This document shows, piece after piece, positions 7,961-17,699 of a DNA stretch of 64,000 nt. The translations under genes were made by a program, and so were the position numbers. Numbering within the stretch: the stretch's first letter is position 1; every line of letters begins with the position of its first letter. Source of the DNA: Microbacterium oxydans (GTDB taxonomy: Bacteria; Actinomycetota; Actinomycetes; Actinomycetales; Microbacteriaceae); the NCBI RefSeq assembly GCF_026559675.1, contig NZ_CP092891.1, positions 2,232,001 through 2,296,000 on the forward strand, read 5' to 3'. A model generated the notes under the pieces. It searched no databases. It worked only from the letters and a program-made list of their open reading frames with translations, and was not told the DNA's origin.

Positions 7961-8602
7961 TCAGACGCGCTTGCGCGTCGTGAGCACCTGGTCGACGATG
8001 CCGTACTCCAGCGCCTGCGCCGCGGAGAGGATGTTGTCGCGATCGATGTCGCGGTTCACCTGCTCCGGGGTGCGCTTGGTGTGACCGGCCAGGGTCTCCT
8101 CGAGCCAGGTGCGCATGCGGAGGATCTCCGCCGCCTGGATCTCGATGTCGGATGCCTGACCGTGCCCCGCCTCGCCCATGGCGGGCTGGTGGATGAGCAC
8201 TCGGGCATTCGGGAGCGCGAGGCGCTTGCCCGGCGCACCGGCCGCGAGCAGCACGGCTGCGGCGGAGGCCGCCTGACCGAGCACCACGGTCTGGATCTGC
8301 GGCGCGACGTACTGCATCGTGTCGTAGATCGCCGTCATCGCGGTGAACGAGCCACCGGGCGAGTTGATGTACATCGTGATGTCGCGCTCGGAGTCCTGGC
8401 TCTCCAGGACGAGGAGCTGCGCCATCACGTCGTCGGCCGACGCGTCGTCGACCTGCACGCCGAGGAAGATCACGCGGTCTTCGAACAGCTTGTTGTACGG
8501 GTCCTGACGCTTGAAGCCGTAGGCCGTGCGCTCCTCGAACTGCGGGAGCACGTAACGGCTGGAGGGCAGGTCACCGGCAGCGCGGAAAGTGGGTGTGTAC
8601 AT
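7961..8602 (-). CDS. clpP2: ATP-dependent Clp protease proteolytic subunit, ClpP2 type
   Basis: A 213-residue serine peptidase. Catalytic residues are the Ser of GQAASAAAVLLAAG, the His of LIHQP and an Asp in the DRDNILSA region. The stretch PYNKLFEDRVIFLGVQVDDA and the long N-terminus match the ClpP2 paralogue of actinobacteria, where ClpP1 and ClpP2 form a mixed two-ring particle that works with ClpX and ClpC. The start at 8602 lies 20 bases after the clpP1 stop, so the two are one transcription unit. A hairpin follows at 7915-7945. Paralogue assignment is by remembered similarity of the N-terminal and active-site segments. Confidence 0.95.
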   Translation of the reverse strand: MYTPTFRAAGDLPSSRYVLPQFEERTAYGFKRQDPYNKLFEDRVIFLGVQVDDASADDVMAQLLVLESQDSERDITMYINSPGGSFTAMTAIYDTMQYVAPQIQTVVLGQAASAAAVLLAAGAPGKRLALPNARVLIHQPAMGEAGHGQASDIEIQAAEILRMRTWLEETLAGHTKRTPEQVNRDIDRDNILSAAQALEYGIVDQVLTTRKRV

Positions 8603-8622
8603 GAGCGTCCTTTCGCTTTCCG

Positions 8623-9219
8623 TTACTCGGTGTCCTGGTCGGTTCCGCCGCCGCCGATGACGTCGGAGGCCGATTCGCGGATGTGGTCGACGAAGCCGTA
8701 CTCGAGGGCTTCCTCGGCGGTGAACCAGCGGTCGCGGTCACCGTCGGCGTTGATCTGCTCGACAGACTTGCCGGTCTGTGCCGCGGTGATCTCGGCGAGG
8801 CGGTTCTTCATCGACATGATGAGCTGCGCCTGGGTCTGGATGTCGCTCGACGTTCCGCCGAAGCCACCGTGGGGCTGGTGCAGCAGCACGCGGGCGTTGG
8901 GCGTGATGTAGCGCTTGCCCTTGGTGCCGGCGGTCAGCAGCAGCTGTCCCATCGAGGCGGCCATGCCGATGCCGACCGTGACGATGTCGTTCGGCACGAA
9001 CTGCATCGTGTCGTAGATCGCCATGCCGGCGGTGATGGAGCCACCGGGCGAATTCACGTAGAGGTAGATGTCTCGCTCGGAGTCCTCTGCGGCGAGAAGA
9101 AGGATCTTCGCGCAGATCTCGTTCGCGTTCTCGTCGCGCACCTCCGAACCAAGCCAGATGATGCGGTCCTTCAGCAACCTGTCGAAGACGCTCGTTGCGA
9201 GGAGGGGTTCTGCAGCCAT
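8623..9219 (-). CDS. clpP1: ATP-dependent Clp protease proteolytic subunit, ClpP1 type
   Basis: A 198-residue ClpP peptidase with catalytic Ser in [14 protein letters not shown], His in LLHQPHGG and the Asp-containing segment [20 protein letters not shown]. The methionine-rich GMAASMG active-site region and the shorter N-terminus match the ClpP1 paralogue of actinobacteria. It is the promoter-proximal gene of the clpP1-clpP2 pair. A plausible -10 (TAGATT) and a ClgR-like half-perfect motif lie in the 80 bases upstream. The C-terminus is Gly-rich ([10 protein letters not shown]). Function: the proteolytic chamber for regulated protein turnover. Confidence 0.95.
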   Translation of the reverse strand: MAAEPLLATSVFDRLLKDRIIWLGSEVRDENANEICAKILLLAAEDSERDIYLYVNSPGGSITAGMAIYDTMQFVPNDIVTVGIGMAASMGQLLLTAGTKGKRYITPNARVLLHQPHGGFGGTSSDIQTQAQLIMSMKNRLAEITAAQTGKSVEQINADGDRDRWFTAEEALEYGFVDHIRESASDVIGGGGTDQDTE

Positions 9220-9251
9220 GTCAGCTCCTGATTCCGTGTTTCAGTGATTCG

Positions 9252-9290
9252 AATCTACCGGCGACAACGCAGCGCCCAGGCCGTGTTCGC
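9252..9290 (-). promoter_or_regulatory. Possible clpP1 promoter region with ClgR-like motif
   Basis: A TAGATT hexamer (minus strand, 9252-9257) sits 33 bases before the clpP1 start. On the plus strand GTTCGC begins at 9285 and is followed after five bases by GCA, one base short of the published ClgR pattern GTTCGC-N5-GCG. ClgR activates clpP genes in actinobacteria. Evidence is weak: one mismatch, and no experiment. Confidence 0.3.
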
Positions 9291-9300
9291 CGTCGGCATA

Positions 9301-9795
9301 TCAGGTGTCGGCGTCCGCGATCTCGAGCGCGTACGCCGTCATCGACCGGTGGTAGCGCGGGAGGTGCGGCACGAGCGCCAGCAGCGCCACGGAGAGACCC
9401 TGTGCGGGCCGACCCGCGCTCGCGAGGATGAGCGCGTGGACCGTGGCGACTGCGTCCCGATACGGACCGTCGGCCGAGAGCTCCTCCTCGGCGCGGATCA
9501 CGGCGAGGGCCTCGTCGTACTCCCCGAGGTTCCGCAGCGAGCTCGCCATCTGGATCACGCACTGCGGGCGATGCTCCTCATCGAGTCCCAGCGCCAGCGC
9601 CCGTCGATAGAGCTCCACGGCCTCCGCCGGACGGCCGGCGGAGTCGCGGGCACCCGCACGCTCGAATTCCGCGCGGGCGTCGTCCGGTCCGCGCTCTGCG
9701 GCGAGGGCGTCGATGCGCGCGATCGTGTCGTCTCCGACCTCTTCGCCGGTCGCGTCGTCCCACACCTCGTCGATGCGCTCATCCCACGTCTTCAT
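9301..9795 (-). CDS. Tetratricopeptide-repeat protein
   Basis: A 164-residue soluble protein made of helical TPR-like repeats. The best are AEVDRA-type units such as AVELYRRALALGLDEEHRPQ and LGEYDEALAVIRAEEEL. The pattern matches the TPR_5 type, often a protein-interaction scaffold. I took the ATG at 9795 (MKTWDERID) because GGGGAGG stands 8 bases upstream; an ATG two codons earlier would be too close to that site. It lies between the tig terminator and clpP1 on the same strand. Its partner is unknown. Position beside clpP1 suggests, but does not prove, a link to protein quality control. Confidence 0.75.
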   Translation of the reverse strand: MKTWDERIDEVWDDATGEEVGDDTIARIDALAAERGPDDARAEFERAGARDSAGRPAEAVELYRRALALGLDEEHRPQCVIQMASSLRNLGEYDEALAVIRAEEELSADGPYRDAVATVHALILASAGRPAQGLSVALLALVPHLPRYHRSMTAYALEIADADT

Positions 9796-9818
9796 CGTCA
9801 TCCCTCCCCTGGATGGAA

Positions 9819-9850
9819 AAGAGGGCGGATGCTTCCGCATCCGCCCTCTT
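9819..9850 (-). terminator. Intrinsic terminator of tig
   Basis: A perfect 14-base-pair stem (AAGAGGGCGGATGC with its complement) around a 4-base loop, followed on the minus strand by TTTT. It lies 17 bases past the trigger factor stop. Confidence 0.9.
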
Positions 9851-9867
9851 CACTGGATCGTGTCCGA

Positions 9868-11349
9868 TCACTCGGCCTTGTCGGCCGCCTTCTTGGCCGG
9901 AGCCTTCTTGGCGGCGGGCTTCTTGGCAGCCGGCTTCTCGGCGGCCGGCTTCTCGGCGTCGTCAGCCTCGTCGGCCTTCTTGGCCGGAGCCTTCTTGGCA
10001 GCAGGCTTCTTGGCGGAAGCCTTCTTGGCCGGCTTCTCCTCGGCCTCGGCCTCGGTGGACTCGGCCTCGTCGTCGGTGACGATGAAGTCGGACAGGTCGA
10101 CGGCCTTGCCGTTGCTGTCGACGACCTTCACCTTGCCGAGCGCGATCGCGAGGGCCTTGTTGCGGGCGACCTCGCCGACGAGCGCGGGGAGCTGGTTCGA
10201 GGACTGCAGCGCCTCGACGAACTCCTGCGGAGCCATGCCGTACTGCGCAGCCGACTGGATGAGGTACTGGCTGAGCTCCTCCTGCGAGACCTGCACGTCG
10301 GCCTGCTCGGCGATCGTGTCGAGCAGCACCTGCGTGCGGAACTGCTTCTCGCTCGCCTCGGTGACCTCGGCGCGGTGCACGTCGTCCTCGAGACGGCCTT
10401 CGCCCTCGAGGTGGTTGTGCACCTCGTCCTCGATGAGCTGCGGCGGGACCGGGATCTCGATCTGCTCGAGCAGCGTCTCGACGAGCTTGTCGCGCGCGGC
10501 GGAGCCCTGCGTGAAGACGCCCTGCTGCGCGACGCGCTCGGCCAGGCTCTCGCGGAGCTCGGCGATCGTGTCGAACTCGCTCGCGATCTGCGCGAAGTCG
10601 TCGTCGGCCTCGGGCAGCTCGCGCTCCTTGACGGCCTTGACGGTCACGGAGACCTCGGCCTCGGAACCGGCGTGGTCGCCGCCGACGAGTGCGGAGCGGA
10701 ACGTGGTGTCCTCACCCGCGGTGAGCGACTCGATCGCGTCGTCGATGCCCTCGAGCAGCTCGCCGGAGCCGATCTCGTAGGAGACGCCCTCCGCGCGGTC
10801 GATCTCGGCACCGTCGATCGTGGCGACGAGGTCGAGCTCGACGAAGTCGCCCTTGGCGGCCGGACGGTCGACCGGGACCAGCGTGCCGAAGCGGGCGCGC
10901 ATGTTGTCGAGCTCGGCGTCGAGCGCGGCCTCATCGGCCTCGACGGCGTCGACGGTCACGGTGATGCCGTCGTAGGAGGGCAGCTCGATGTCGGGGCGGA
11001 CGTCCACCTCGATGTCGACGAGCAGGTCGCCCGAGAAGTCCTTCTCGTTCGGCCACTGGGTGATGTCGGCGGCCGGACGGCCGACGACGCGCAGCTTGTG
11101 CTCGACGGTCGCGTCGCGGAAGAACTTGTCCAGGCCCTCGTTGACCGCGTGCTCGATGACCGCTCCGCGGCCGATGCGCTGATCGATGATGGGAGCCGGG
11201 ACCTTGCCCTTGCGGAAGCCGGGGATCTGCACGTCCTGAGCGATGTGCTCGTACGCGTGAGCGATGCTGGGCTTGAGGTCTTCCGGGGTGACCGTGATGC
11301 TGAGCTTGACCCGGGTCGGGGTCAGCTTCTCGACGGTGCTGTTCGCCAT
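9868..11349 (-). CDS. tig: Trigger factor (ribosome-associated chaperone / peptidyl-prolyl isomerase) with Lys/Ala tail
   Basis: A 493-residue protein that binds the ribosome exit site and shields nascent chains. The N-terminal ribosome-binding signature reads [17 protein letters not shown]. The central FKBP-type domain (about residues 150-240) contains [14 protein letters not shown]. The C-terminal chaperone domain follows to about residue 420. The last 70 or so residues are not trigger factor: an acidic linker ([16 protein letters not shown]) leads into repeated [13 protein letters not shown] units like those of histone H1-type proteins. Typical trigger factor is about 430-450 residues. The gene stands alone between tRNA-Pro and a strong terminator. 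The tail may be specific to related actinobacteria; its role is unknown. Confidence 0.95.
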   Translation of the reverse strand: MANSTVEKLTPTRVKLSITVTPEDLKPSIAHAYEHIAQDVQIPGFRKGKVPAPIIDQRIGRGAVIEHAVNEGLDKFFRDATVEHKLRVVGRPAADITQWPNEKDFSGDLLVDIEVDVRPDIELPSYDGITVTVDAVEADEAALDAELDNMRARFGTLVPVDRPAAKGDFVELDLVATIDGAEIDRAEGVSYEIGSGELLEGIDDAIESLTAGEDTTFRSALVGGDHAGSEAEVSVTVKAVKERELPEADDDFAQIASEFDTIAELRESLAERVAQQGVFTQGSAARDKLVETLLEQIEIPVPPQLIEDEVHNHLEGEGRLEDDVHRAEVTEASEKQFRTQVLLDTIAEQADVQVSQEELSQYLIQSAAQYGMAPQEFVEALQSSNQLPALVGEVARNKALAIALGKVKVVDSNGKAVDLSDFIVTDDEAESTEAEAEEKPAKKASAKKPAAKKAPAKKADEADDAEKPAAEKPAAKKPAAKKAPAKKAADKAE

Positions 11350-11412
11350 GCTGGTGTGTTCTCCTCGTGATTTCCGCGCGGTATCGCGGCTGTAAGGTCC
11401 GTGGGGGCCGTG

Positions 11413-11486
11413 TCGGGGCGACAGGAGTTGAACCTGCGACCTCCCGCTCCCAAAGCGGGCGCTCTACCAAGCTGAGCTACGCCCCG
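11413..11486 (-). tRNA. tRNA-Pro (anticodon UGG)
   Basis: Read on the minus strand the 74 bases fold into a complete cloverleaf. The acceptor stem is CGGGGCG/CGCCCCG, the D stem GCTC/GAGC, the anticodon stem CCCGC/GCGGG with loop TTTGGGA (anticodon UGG), and the T arm GCAGG-TTCAACT-CCTGT, followed by discriminator A. CCA is not encoded. It lies 63 bases upstream of tig on the same strand. Confidence 0.95.
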
Positions 11487-11608
11487 GGGAATCCGCACGC
11501 AGATTCAGCCCCACCGAGTCTAACGGACGAGAGCACGCCCGACTGTCCGGTATGATCGATCACGCCGGAGTTCCCACTCCGACCGGAACCGAGGTCTCCT
11601 CGGAATCC

Positions 11609-11679
11609 GGGGCTGTAGCTTAGTGGTAAAGCCTTAGTCTTCCAAACTAATGATGCGGGTTCGATTCCCGTCAGCCCCT
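11609..11679 (+). tRNA. tRNA-Gly (anticodon UCC)
   Basis: 71 bases with acceptor stem GGGGCTG/CAGCCCC, D arm with TTAGTGGTAAA, anticodon stem TTAGT/ACTAA and loop CTTCCAA (anticodon UCC), T arm with GGTTCGATTCC and discriminator U. CCA is not encoded. It is divergent from tRNA-Pro. A hairpin follows 8 bases later. Confidence 0.95.
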
Positions 11680-11687
11680 CCGATCAC

Positions 11688-11718
11688 GAAGGCCCTCACC
11701 GAAACGGTGGGGGCCTTC
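11688..11718 (+). terminator. Hairpin after tRNA-Gly
   Basis: GAAGGCCCTCACC and GGTGGGGGCCTTC pair along 13 positions with one G-U, closing a GAAAC loop. It ends the tRNA-Gly transcript. No T run follows. Confidence 0.7.
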
Positions 11719-11791
11719 TGCGTGCCCACGGAGCGCTTCTCCCCTACGCTGACAGCACGGACGCAGCTCTCCGACCGGAAGGCCCCTTCGA

Positions 11792-11806
11792 ATGAGTACG
11801 ACGTGA
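11792..11806 (+). CDS. Four-codon leader mini-ORF overlapping the start of the HExxH protein gene
   Basis: ATG AGT ACG ACG TGA. A GGAAGG (11777-11782) is well placed 9 bases upstream of this ATG. Its stop overlaps the GTG start of the long frame as GTGA (11803-11806). The long frame itself has no ribosome site at a normal distance, so the mini-ORF may drive it by termination-reinitiation. An alternative is a sequencing indel that broke a normal start. This is inference from sequence only. Confidence 0.35.
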   Translation: MSTT

Positions 11807-13032
11807 CCGCCCCTCCCCCGCCGGGCACCGACGTGCATCCCCCGGCGCTTCCGGGCAGCGGACACGAGCTGCCGGCGCGTTTCTCGAACGGCCCCCTCGC
11901 CCCTGCGACACAGCGGCGACGGATGCCCCGGGGGCTCCTCATCGGGCTGGGAAGCGGCGCCGCGGTGGTCGCAGCACTCTGCGTCACGCAACTCTTCGCG
12001 AACCTCGGCTACGACAGCGCGGCATCGCAGTACACGGCATCCGCACACGCGGCGGATGAAGCGCACTCGGCGGCCCGCGCAGCCACGGCGTACCTGCAGA
12101 GCACCACCGACGCCGGCACCCGGATCCTCACGGGAGAGAACCGGCCGATCACGGTCGCGGCCGACGTCGAGGCCGCCCTCGCCGCCGCCACCGAGGAGGG
12201 CACCGCCGCGATCACGGAGGCGGACGAGATCCTCGCGGTCGGCATCCCCGCCGTCGGAACGAAGCCCGGGTGGTTCTGGGAGCTGTTCGGTGCCACCGCG
12301 GAACTCGATCAGCGCCGCGACGACGTGGACGACCTCGCGGAAGAGCTGTCGGCCGCATCCGCAGACGTCACCTCCGCCCGAGAGGCGATCACCGAGAGCG
12401 GCGCGCGGGTCATCACTGCCGCGGGCGACGCGGCCCCCGCCTTCGAGGCGGCGCATCTCTCCGCTCGCAACGAAGCCGTGGTGGCGTTGCGCGCGGCCGC
12501 AGCGGAGGCGATCGCGGCGACGACCGTGGACGACGGCTCCGCCGCCGTGTACGTCGCCCTGCAGGAAGCCGCCGCGCAGGTGGTGGCGACCGAGTCCGAG
12601 GAGATGGCGGAGAAGGCCGGGCCGCTGCGGAGTGCCCGACTCGAGATCGAGGCCTTCGCCCGCTCCCTCGCGCCGGGGGTGCTCCTCGACTTCGACTGGG
12701 CCCCGGTGGTGAACGGCGCCGGCTACGACGGCAGCATGGGCGGATACACCACCTGGTGGTGGGACGATCCGGGCAGGGCGACCATCGAGCTCTCGAACTC
12801 CGTCGCGGAGCAGTGGCCGGCCGAGCGGAGCAAGGCCCTCGTCGCTCACGAGGTGGGCCATGCCATCAGCGTCAAGTGCCAGGACATGTACGACTCCTCG
12901 ACGCAGGACAGCATCGAGAAGTGGGCGACGGCGTGGGCCATCAGCATGGGATACACCGATGACGCCAACGGCGTCTGGGCCTACGGCTATCCCCCGCAGA
13001 ACTACATCGACGCGGCCGCCGGCTGTCGCTGA
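11803..13032 (+). CDS. Membrane-anchored protein with HExxH motif, putative extracellular metallopeptidase-like
   Basis: A 409-residue protein if read from the GTG at 11803. A short Pro-rich cytoplasmic stretch is followed by one membrane segment (about residues 43-66, GLLIGLGSGAAVVAALCV). A long Ala/Glu-rich, probably coiled-coil, external region runs to about residue 290. A C-terminal globular domain has conserved-looking tryptophans (GGYTTWWWDD) and HEVGH at residues 349-353 in LVAHEVGHAIS. HExxH is the zinc site of many metallopeptidases, but a third ligand is not certain (a DSIEKWATAWA segment follows). I recognise no named family. The start is uncertain: an in-frame GTG also exists at 11722. 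The gene converges on rbpA with a shared terminator. Confidence 0.7.
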   Translation: MTAPPPPGTDVHPPALPGSGHELPARFSNGPLAPATQRRRMPRGLLIGLGSGAAVVAALCVTQLFANLGYDSAASQYTASAHAADEAHSAARAATAYLQSTTDAGTRILTGENRPITVAADVEAALAAATEEGTAAITEADEILAVGIPAVGTKPGWFWELFGATAELDQRRDDVDDLAEELSAASADVTSAREAITESGARVITAAGDAAPAFEAAHLSARNEAVVALRAAAAEAIAATTVDDGSAAVYVALQEAAAQVVATESEEMAEKAGPLRSARLEIEAFARSLAPGVLLDFDWAPVVNGAGYDGSMGGYTTWWWDDPGRATIELSNSVAEQWPAERSKALVAHEVGHAISVKCQDMYDSSTQDSIEKWATAWAISMGYTDDANGVWAYGYPPQNYIDAAAGCR

Positions 13033-13049
13033 GCCCCCGCCCGGAGACG

Positions 13050-13085
13050 GAAGAAGCCGCCGCGATCACTCGCGGCGGCTTCTTC
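13050..13085. terminator. Bidirectional terminator between the HExxH gene and rbpA
   Basis: A perfect 15-base-pair stem (GAAGAAGCCGCCGCG and its complement) around ATCACT, lying between two convergent stop codons. GAAGAA/TTCTTC at the base gives a short U tract in both directions. Confidence 0.9.
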
Positions 13086-13100
13086 GATGTCAGACCGAGG

Positions 13101-13454
13101 TCACTGCCCCCGGCGCTCGCGCAGCTGCGTGAGCGCGTCGTCCAGAAGCTGCACGGCTTCCTCGTCGGTACGACGCTCCTTCACGTAGGCGAGGTGCGTC
13201 TTGTACGGCTCCGCCTTCGCCAGCGCAGGAGGGTTCTCCTTGTCGCGACCGGCCGGAAGACCCGACTGCGGGTGGTCGATCGTCTCCGGGATCTCCTCTT
13301 CGGGAAGACCGGCGGCGAAGTAGCGGACGGTCTCGTTGCCGAGGCCGTCCCAGTACGACACCGCGATGCGGTCGGCGTGATAGCCGTGGTCCTGCTCGCC
13401 CATGGGGCCGGAGCCCACGCGGGTGCCGCGGATCGCGTTTCCACCGGTAGCCAT
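13101..13454 (-). CDS. rbpA: RNA polymerase-binding protein RbpA
   Basis: A 117-residue actinobacterial transcription factor that binds the principal sigma factor and RNA polymerase and stabilises open promoter complexes. Recognisable parts are the N-terminal GNAIRGTRVGSG basic tail, the central beta barrel with IAVSYWDGLGNETVRYFA, the basic linker KAEPYKTHLAYVKERR and the C-terminal sigma-interacting helices EEAVQLLDDALTQLRERR. The ATG at 13454 overlaps the secG stop by one base (TGATG), so the two are translationally coupled. The frame is open further upstream, but that part is not RbpA-like. Confidence 0.93.
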   Translation of the reverse strand: MATGGNAIRGTRVGSGPMGEQDHGYHADRIAVSYWDGLGNETVRYFAAGLPEEEIPETIDHPQSGLPAGRDKENPPALAKAEPYKTHLAYVKERRTDEEAVQLLDDALTQLRERRGQ

Positions 13455-13702
13455 CAGATGACCTCGAATTTCGTGATGAGGCCCAGCGCGACGATGGAGA
13501 TGAACCACGTCAGAGCCAGGACGACGGTGAAGCGGTTCAGGTTCCGCTCCGCGAGCCCGGAAGAGCCGACCGCGGAGGTCATGCCGCCGCCGAACATGTC
13601 GGACAGACCGCCACCGCGACCTTTGTGCAGGAGGATGAGGAGGGTCAGCAGAACGCTGGTGATGCCCAGCACGACCTGCAGGACGAACTCGAGAATTGCC
13701 AC
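13454..13702 (-). CDS. secG: Preprotein translocase subunit SecG
   Basis: An 82-residue protein with two membrane helices (EFVLQVVLGITSVLLTLLILLH and VLALTWFISIVALGLIT). Between them is the conserved SecG loop KGRGGGLSDMFGGGMTSAVG. It is the small accessory subunit of the SecYEG channel. It follows tpiA on the same strand, but a terminator-like hairpin and a possible TATACT promoter lie between. It overlaps rbpA by one base. secG next to tpiA-pgk-gap is a widespread bacterial gene order. Confidence 0.95.
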   Translation of the reverse strand: MAILEFVLQVVLGITSVLLTLLILLHKGRGGGLSDMFGGGMTSAVGSSGLAERNLNRFTVVLALTWFISIVALGLITKFEVI

Positions 13703-13747
13703 GAGAAAGAGCCTTTCGCTGGGGCCGGAGCGCCCCCGTAACGGTCA

Positions 13748-13753
13748 AGTATA
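13748..13753 (-). promoter_or_regulatory. Possible -10 element for secG-rbpA
   Basis: TATACT on the minus strand 46 bases before the secG start and just beyond the tpiA hairpin. No good -35 is visible at 17 bases, where the hairpin lies. Confidence 0.35.
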
Positions 13754-13755
13754 CG

Positions 13756-13783
13756 GTGCAGCGGGGCCGGAGCCCCGCTGCAC
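13756..13783 (-). terminator. Hairpin directly after tpiA
   Basis: GTGCAGCGGGGC pairs perfectly with GCCCCGCTGCAC around CGGA, starting at the base next to the tpiA stop. There is no U tract, so it may attenuate rather than fully stop transcription into secG. Confidence 0.6.
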
Positions 13784-14565
13784 TCACACGCCGACGTGCT
13801 TCTCGAAGCGGATGATCGCGGCGAACTCGTCCACGACGAGGCTCGCCCCGCCGACCAGAGCGCCGTCAACATCGGGCTCGCGCATGAAGCTGGCGATGTT
13901 GCCGGACTTCACCGAGCCGCCGTAGAGGATGCGCGTGCGCGCGGCCGCCTCGTCGCCGAGGACCTTCGCGATGACCGCCCGCAGCGCCGCGCAGACGTCC
14001 TGCGCCTGCTGCGGCGTCGCCGCCTGGCCGGAGCCGATGGCCCACACGGGCTCGTACGCCACGACGATGTCGGCCTTCGGCGAGACGCCCTGGAGCGCCG
14101 CCTCGAGCTGACCGGAGGGAACGGCGCTGGCGCCGAACTTCTCCAGGTCCTCCGCGGTCTCGCCGACGCAGATCACCGGGACGAGCCCGTGCTTCAGCGA
14201 GGCCTTGACCTTCGCCGCCACGACGTCGTCGCCCTCGGCGTGGTACTCACGACGCTCCGAGTGGCCGATGATGACGTACTTCGCGTCGAGCTTCGCGAGG
14301 AACGCTCCCGAGACCTCACCCGTGTAGGCACCCGAATCGTGCGCCGAAACGTCCTGCGCACCGAGCGCGAACGGGATCTTGTCCGCGTCGATGAGCGTCT
14401 GCACGCTGCGGATGTCGGTGAACGGCGGGAAGACCGCCACCTCGACCGAGCCGTCCTCGTGCTTCGCGTCCTTCAACGTCCAGTGCAGCTTCTGCACGAA
14501 CGCGACCGCCTGCAGGTGGTCGAGATTCATCTTCCAGTTTCCCGCGATCAGCGGGGTACGGGAGT

Positions 14566-14575
<10 letters not shown>
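13784..14575 (-). CDS. tpiA: Triose-phosphate isomerase
   Basis: This 263-residue TIM barrel interconverts dihydroxyacetone phosphate and glyceraldehyde 3-phosphate. Active-site motifs are GNWKMN near the start, the electrophilic His in IIGHSERR, the catalytic Glu in AYEPVWAIGSG and the phosphate-binding LVGGASL near the end. Length and motif order are normal. The start overlaps the end of pgk by 10 bases (14566-14575). It is the third gene of gap-pgk-tpiA, although the 10-base gap before pgk suggests one transcript from gap. Confidence 0.97.
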
Positions 14576-15780
<1,205 letters not shown>

Positions 15781-15790
15781 GTTCCTGAGC

Positions 15791-16801
<1,011 letters not shown>

Positions 16802-16877
16802 TCAGGTCTCCCTGTTTCTCGTGCGCCGCACGCAGCTTTCCAGCATGAGTGAAGCGCGGGGTTTTTTGGCTGAGAGG

Positions 16878-16909
16878 GCGTCCCGACGAGCCGTGGCCCG
16901 TCGGGACGC
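16878..16909 (-). terminator. Hairpin after sodA
   Basis: GCGTCCCGACG pairs perfectly with CGTCGGGACGC around a 10-base loop, 8 bases past the sodA stop. No U tract. Confidence 0.65.
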
Positions 16910-16916
16910 GACCCGA

Positions 16917-17543
16917 TTACGACAGTACCAGCAGGCCGTTCGTCTGCTTGCGGGCGACCTCGAGGCGCTGGGCGACGTTCTCCCAGTTCGCGATGTTCCA
17001 CGCGGCCTTGACGTAGTCGGCCTTGACGTTGAGGTAGTCGAGGTAGAACGCGTGCTCCCACATGTCCAGCTGGAAGAGCGGGATCGTGCCCTGCGCGGTG
17101 TTCGACTGCTGGTCGAACAGCTGCTGGATGATCAGGCGCGAGCCGATCGAGTCCCAGCTGAGGACGGCCCAGCCGGAGCCCTGGATGCCGGTCGCCGCGG
17201 CGGTGAAGTGCGCCTGGAACTTCTCGAACGAGCCGAAGTACTCGTCGATCGCGGCCTTCAGCTCGCCCTCCGGCTGGCCTCCGCCGTTCGGCGACAGGTT
17301 CGTCCAGAAGATCGAGTGGTTGACGTGGCCGCCCAGGTTGAAGGCGAGGTCCTTCTCGAGCTTGTTGACGTTCGCGAGGTTTCCGCTCTCGCGGGCCTCG
17401 GCGAGCTGCTCGAGCGCCGTGTTCGCGCCCGCGACGTAGGTCGCGTGGTGCTTGTCGTGGTGCAGCTCCATGATCTTGCCGCTGATGTGCGGCTCGAGGG
17501 CTGCGAAGTCGTAGGGAAGGTCGGGGAGCGTGTAGGTCGCCAT
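16917..17543 (-). CDS. sodA: Superoxide dismutase, Mn/Fe type
   Basis: A 208-residue enzyme that dismutates superoxide. Metal ligands appear in [17 protein letters not shown] (His), [10 protein letters not shown] (His) and [13 protein letters not shown] (Asp, His). The last motif is the family signature. Whether Mn or Fe is used cannot be read reliably from sequence; the [10 protein letters not shown] region and actinobacterial origin favour Mn, and the symbol follows that. I chose the ATG at 17543 ([12 protein letters not shown]) over an upstream ATG because homologues begin there. It is a single-gene unit: a hairpin follows and a 156-base gap precedes. Confidence 0.95.
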   Translation of the reverse strand: MATYTLPDLPYDFAALEPHISGKIMELHHDKHHATYVAGANTALEQLAEARESGNLANVNKLEKDLAFNLGGHVNHSIFWTNLSPNGGGQPEGELKAAIDEYFGSFEKFQAHFTAAATGIQGSGWAVLSWDSIGSRLIIQQLFDQQSNTAQGTIPLFQLDMWEHAFYLDYLNVKADYVKAAWNIANWENVAQRLEVARKQTNGLLVLS

Positions 17544-17699
17544 ATCGCTTTCATCCAATCCGCGCCGCGCCGCGGCGCTTGCCGATCCTCCGCGCCGCCG
17601 ATGTGCGGCGTAGAGCGGACGTTCTTCATCCTACTGACGACAACGCGGGTACGGCCCGGAACCTTCCGCCGTATGACGCATCGGGGCATCTGGTACGGA

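Noticed and set aside
9880..10040. Repetitive CTTCTTGGC-type DNA at the tig 3' end as a CRISPR or satellite repeat
   Set aside because: It is in-frame low-complexity coding for Lys/Ala repeats. There are no spacers and no separate repeat unit.
9244..11370. A plus-strand open frame of 708 codons opposite tig
   Set aside because: It is antisense to trigger factor and the TPR gene; its Leu-Leu-Gly repeats are simply the complement of the Lys/Ala repeat codons.
16861..16867. GCGGGG followed by six T residues on the plus strand as an intrinsic terminator
   Set aside because: No complementary arm precedes the T run on the plus strand, and no plus-strand gene ends there; the real hairpin (16878-16909) belongs to sodA on the minus strand.
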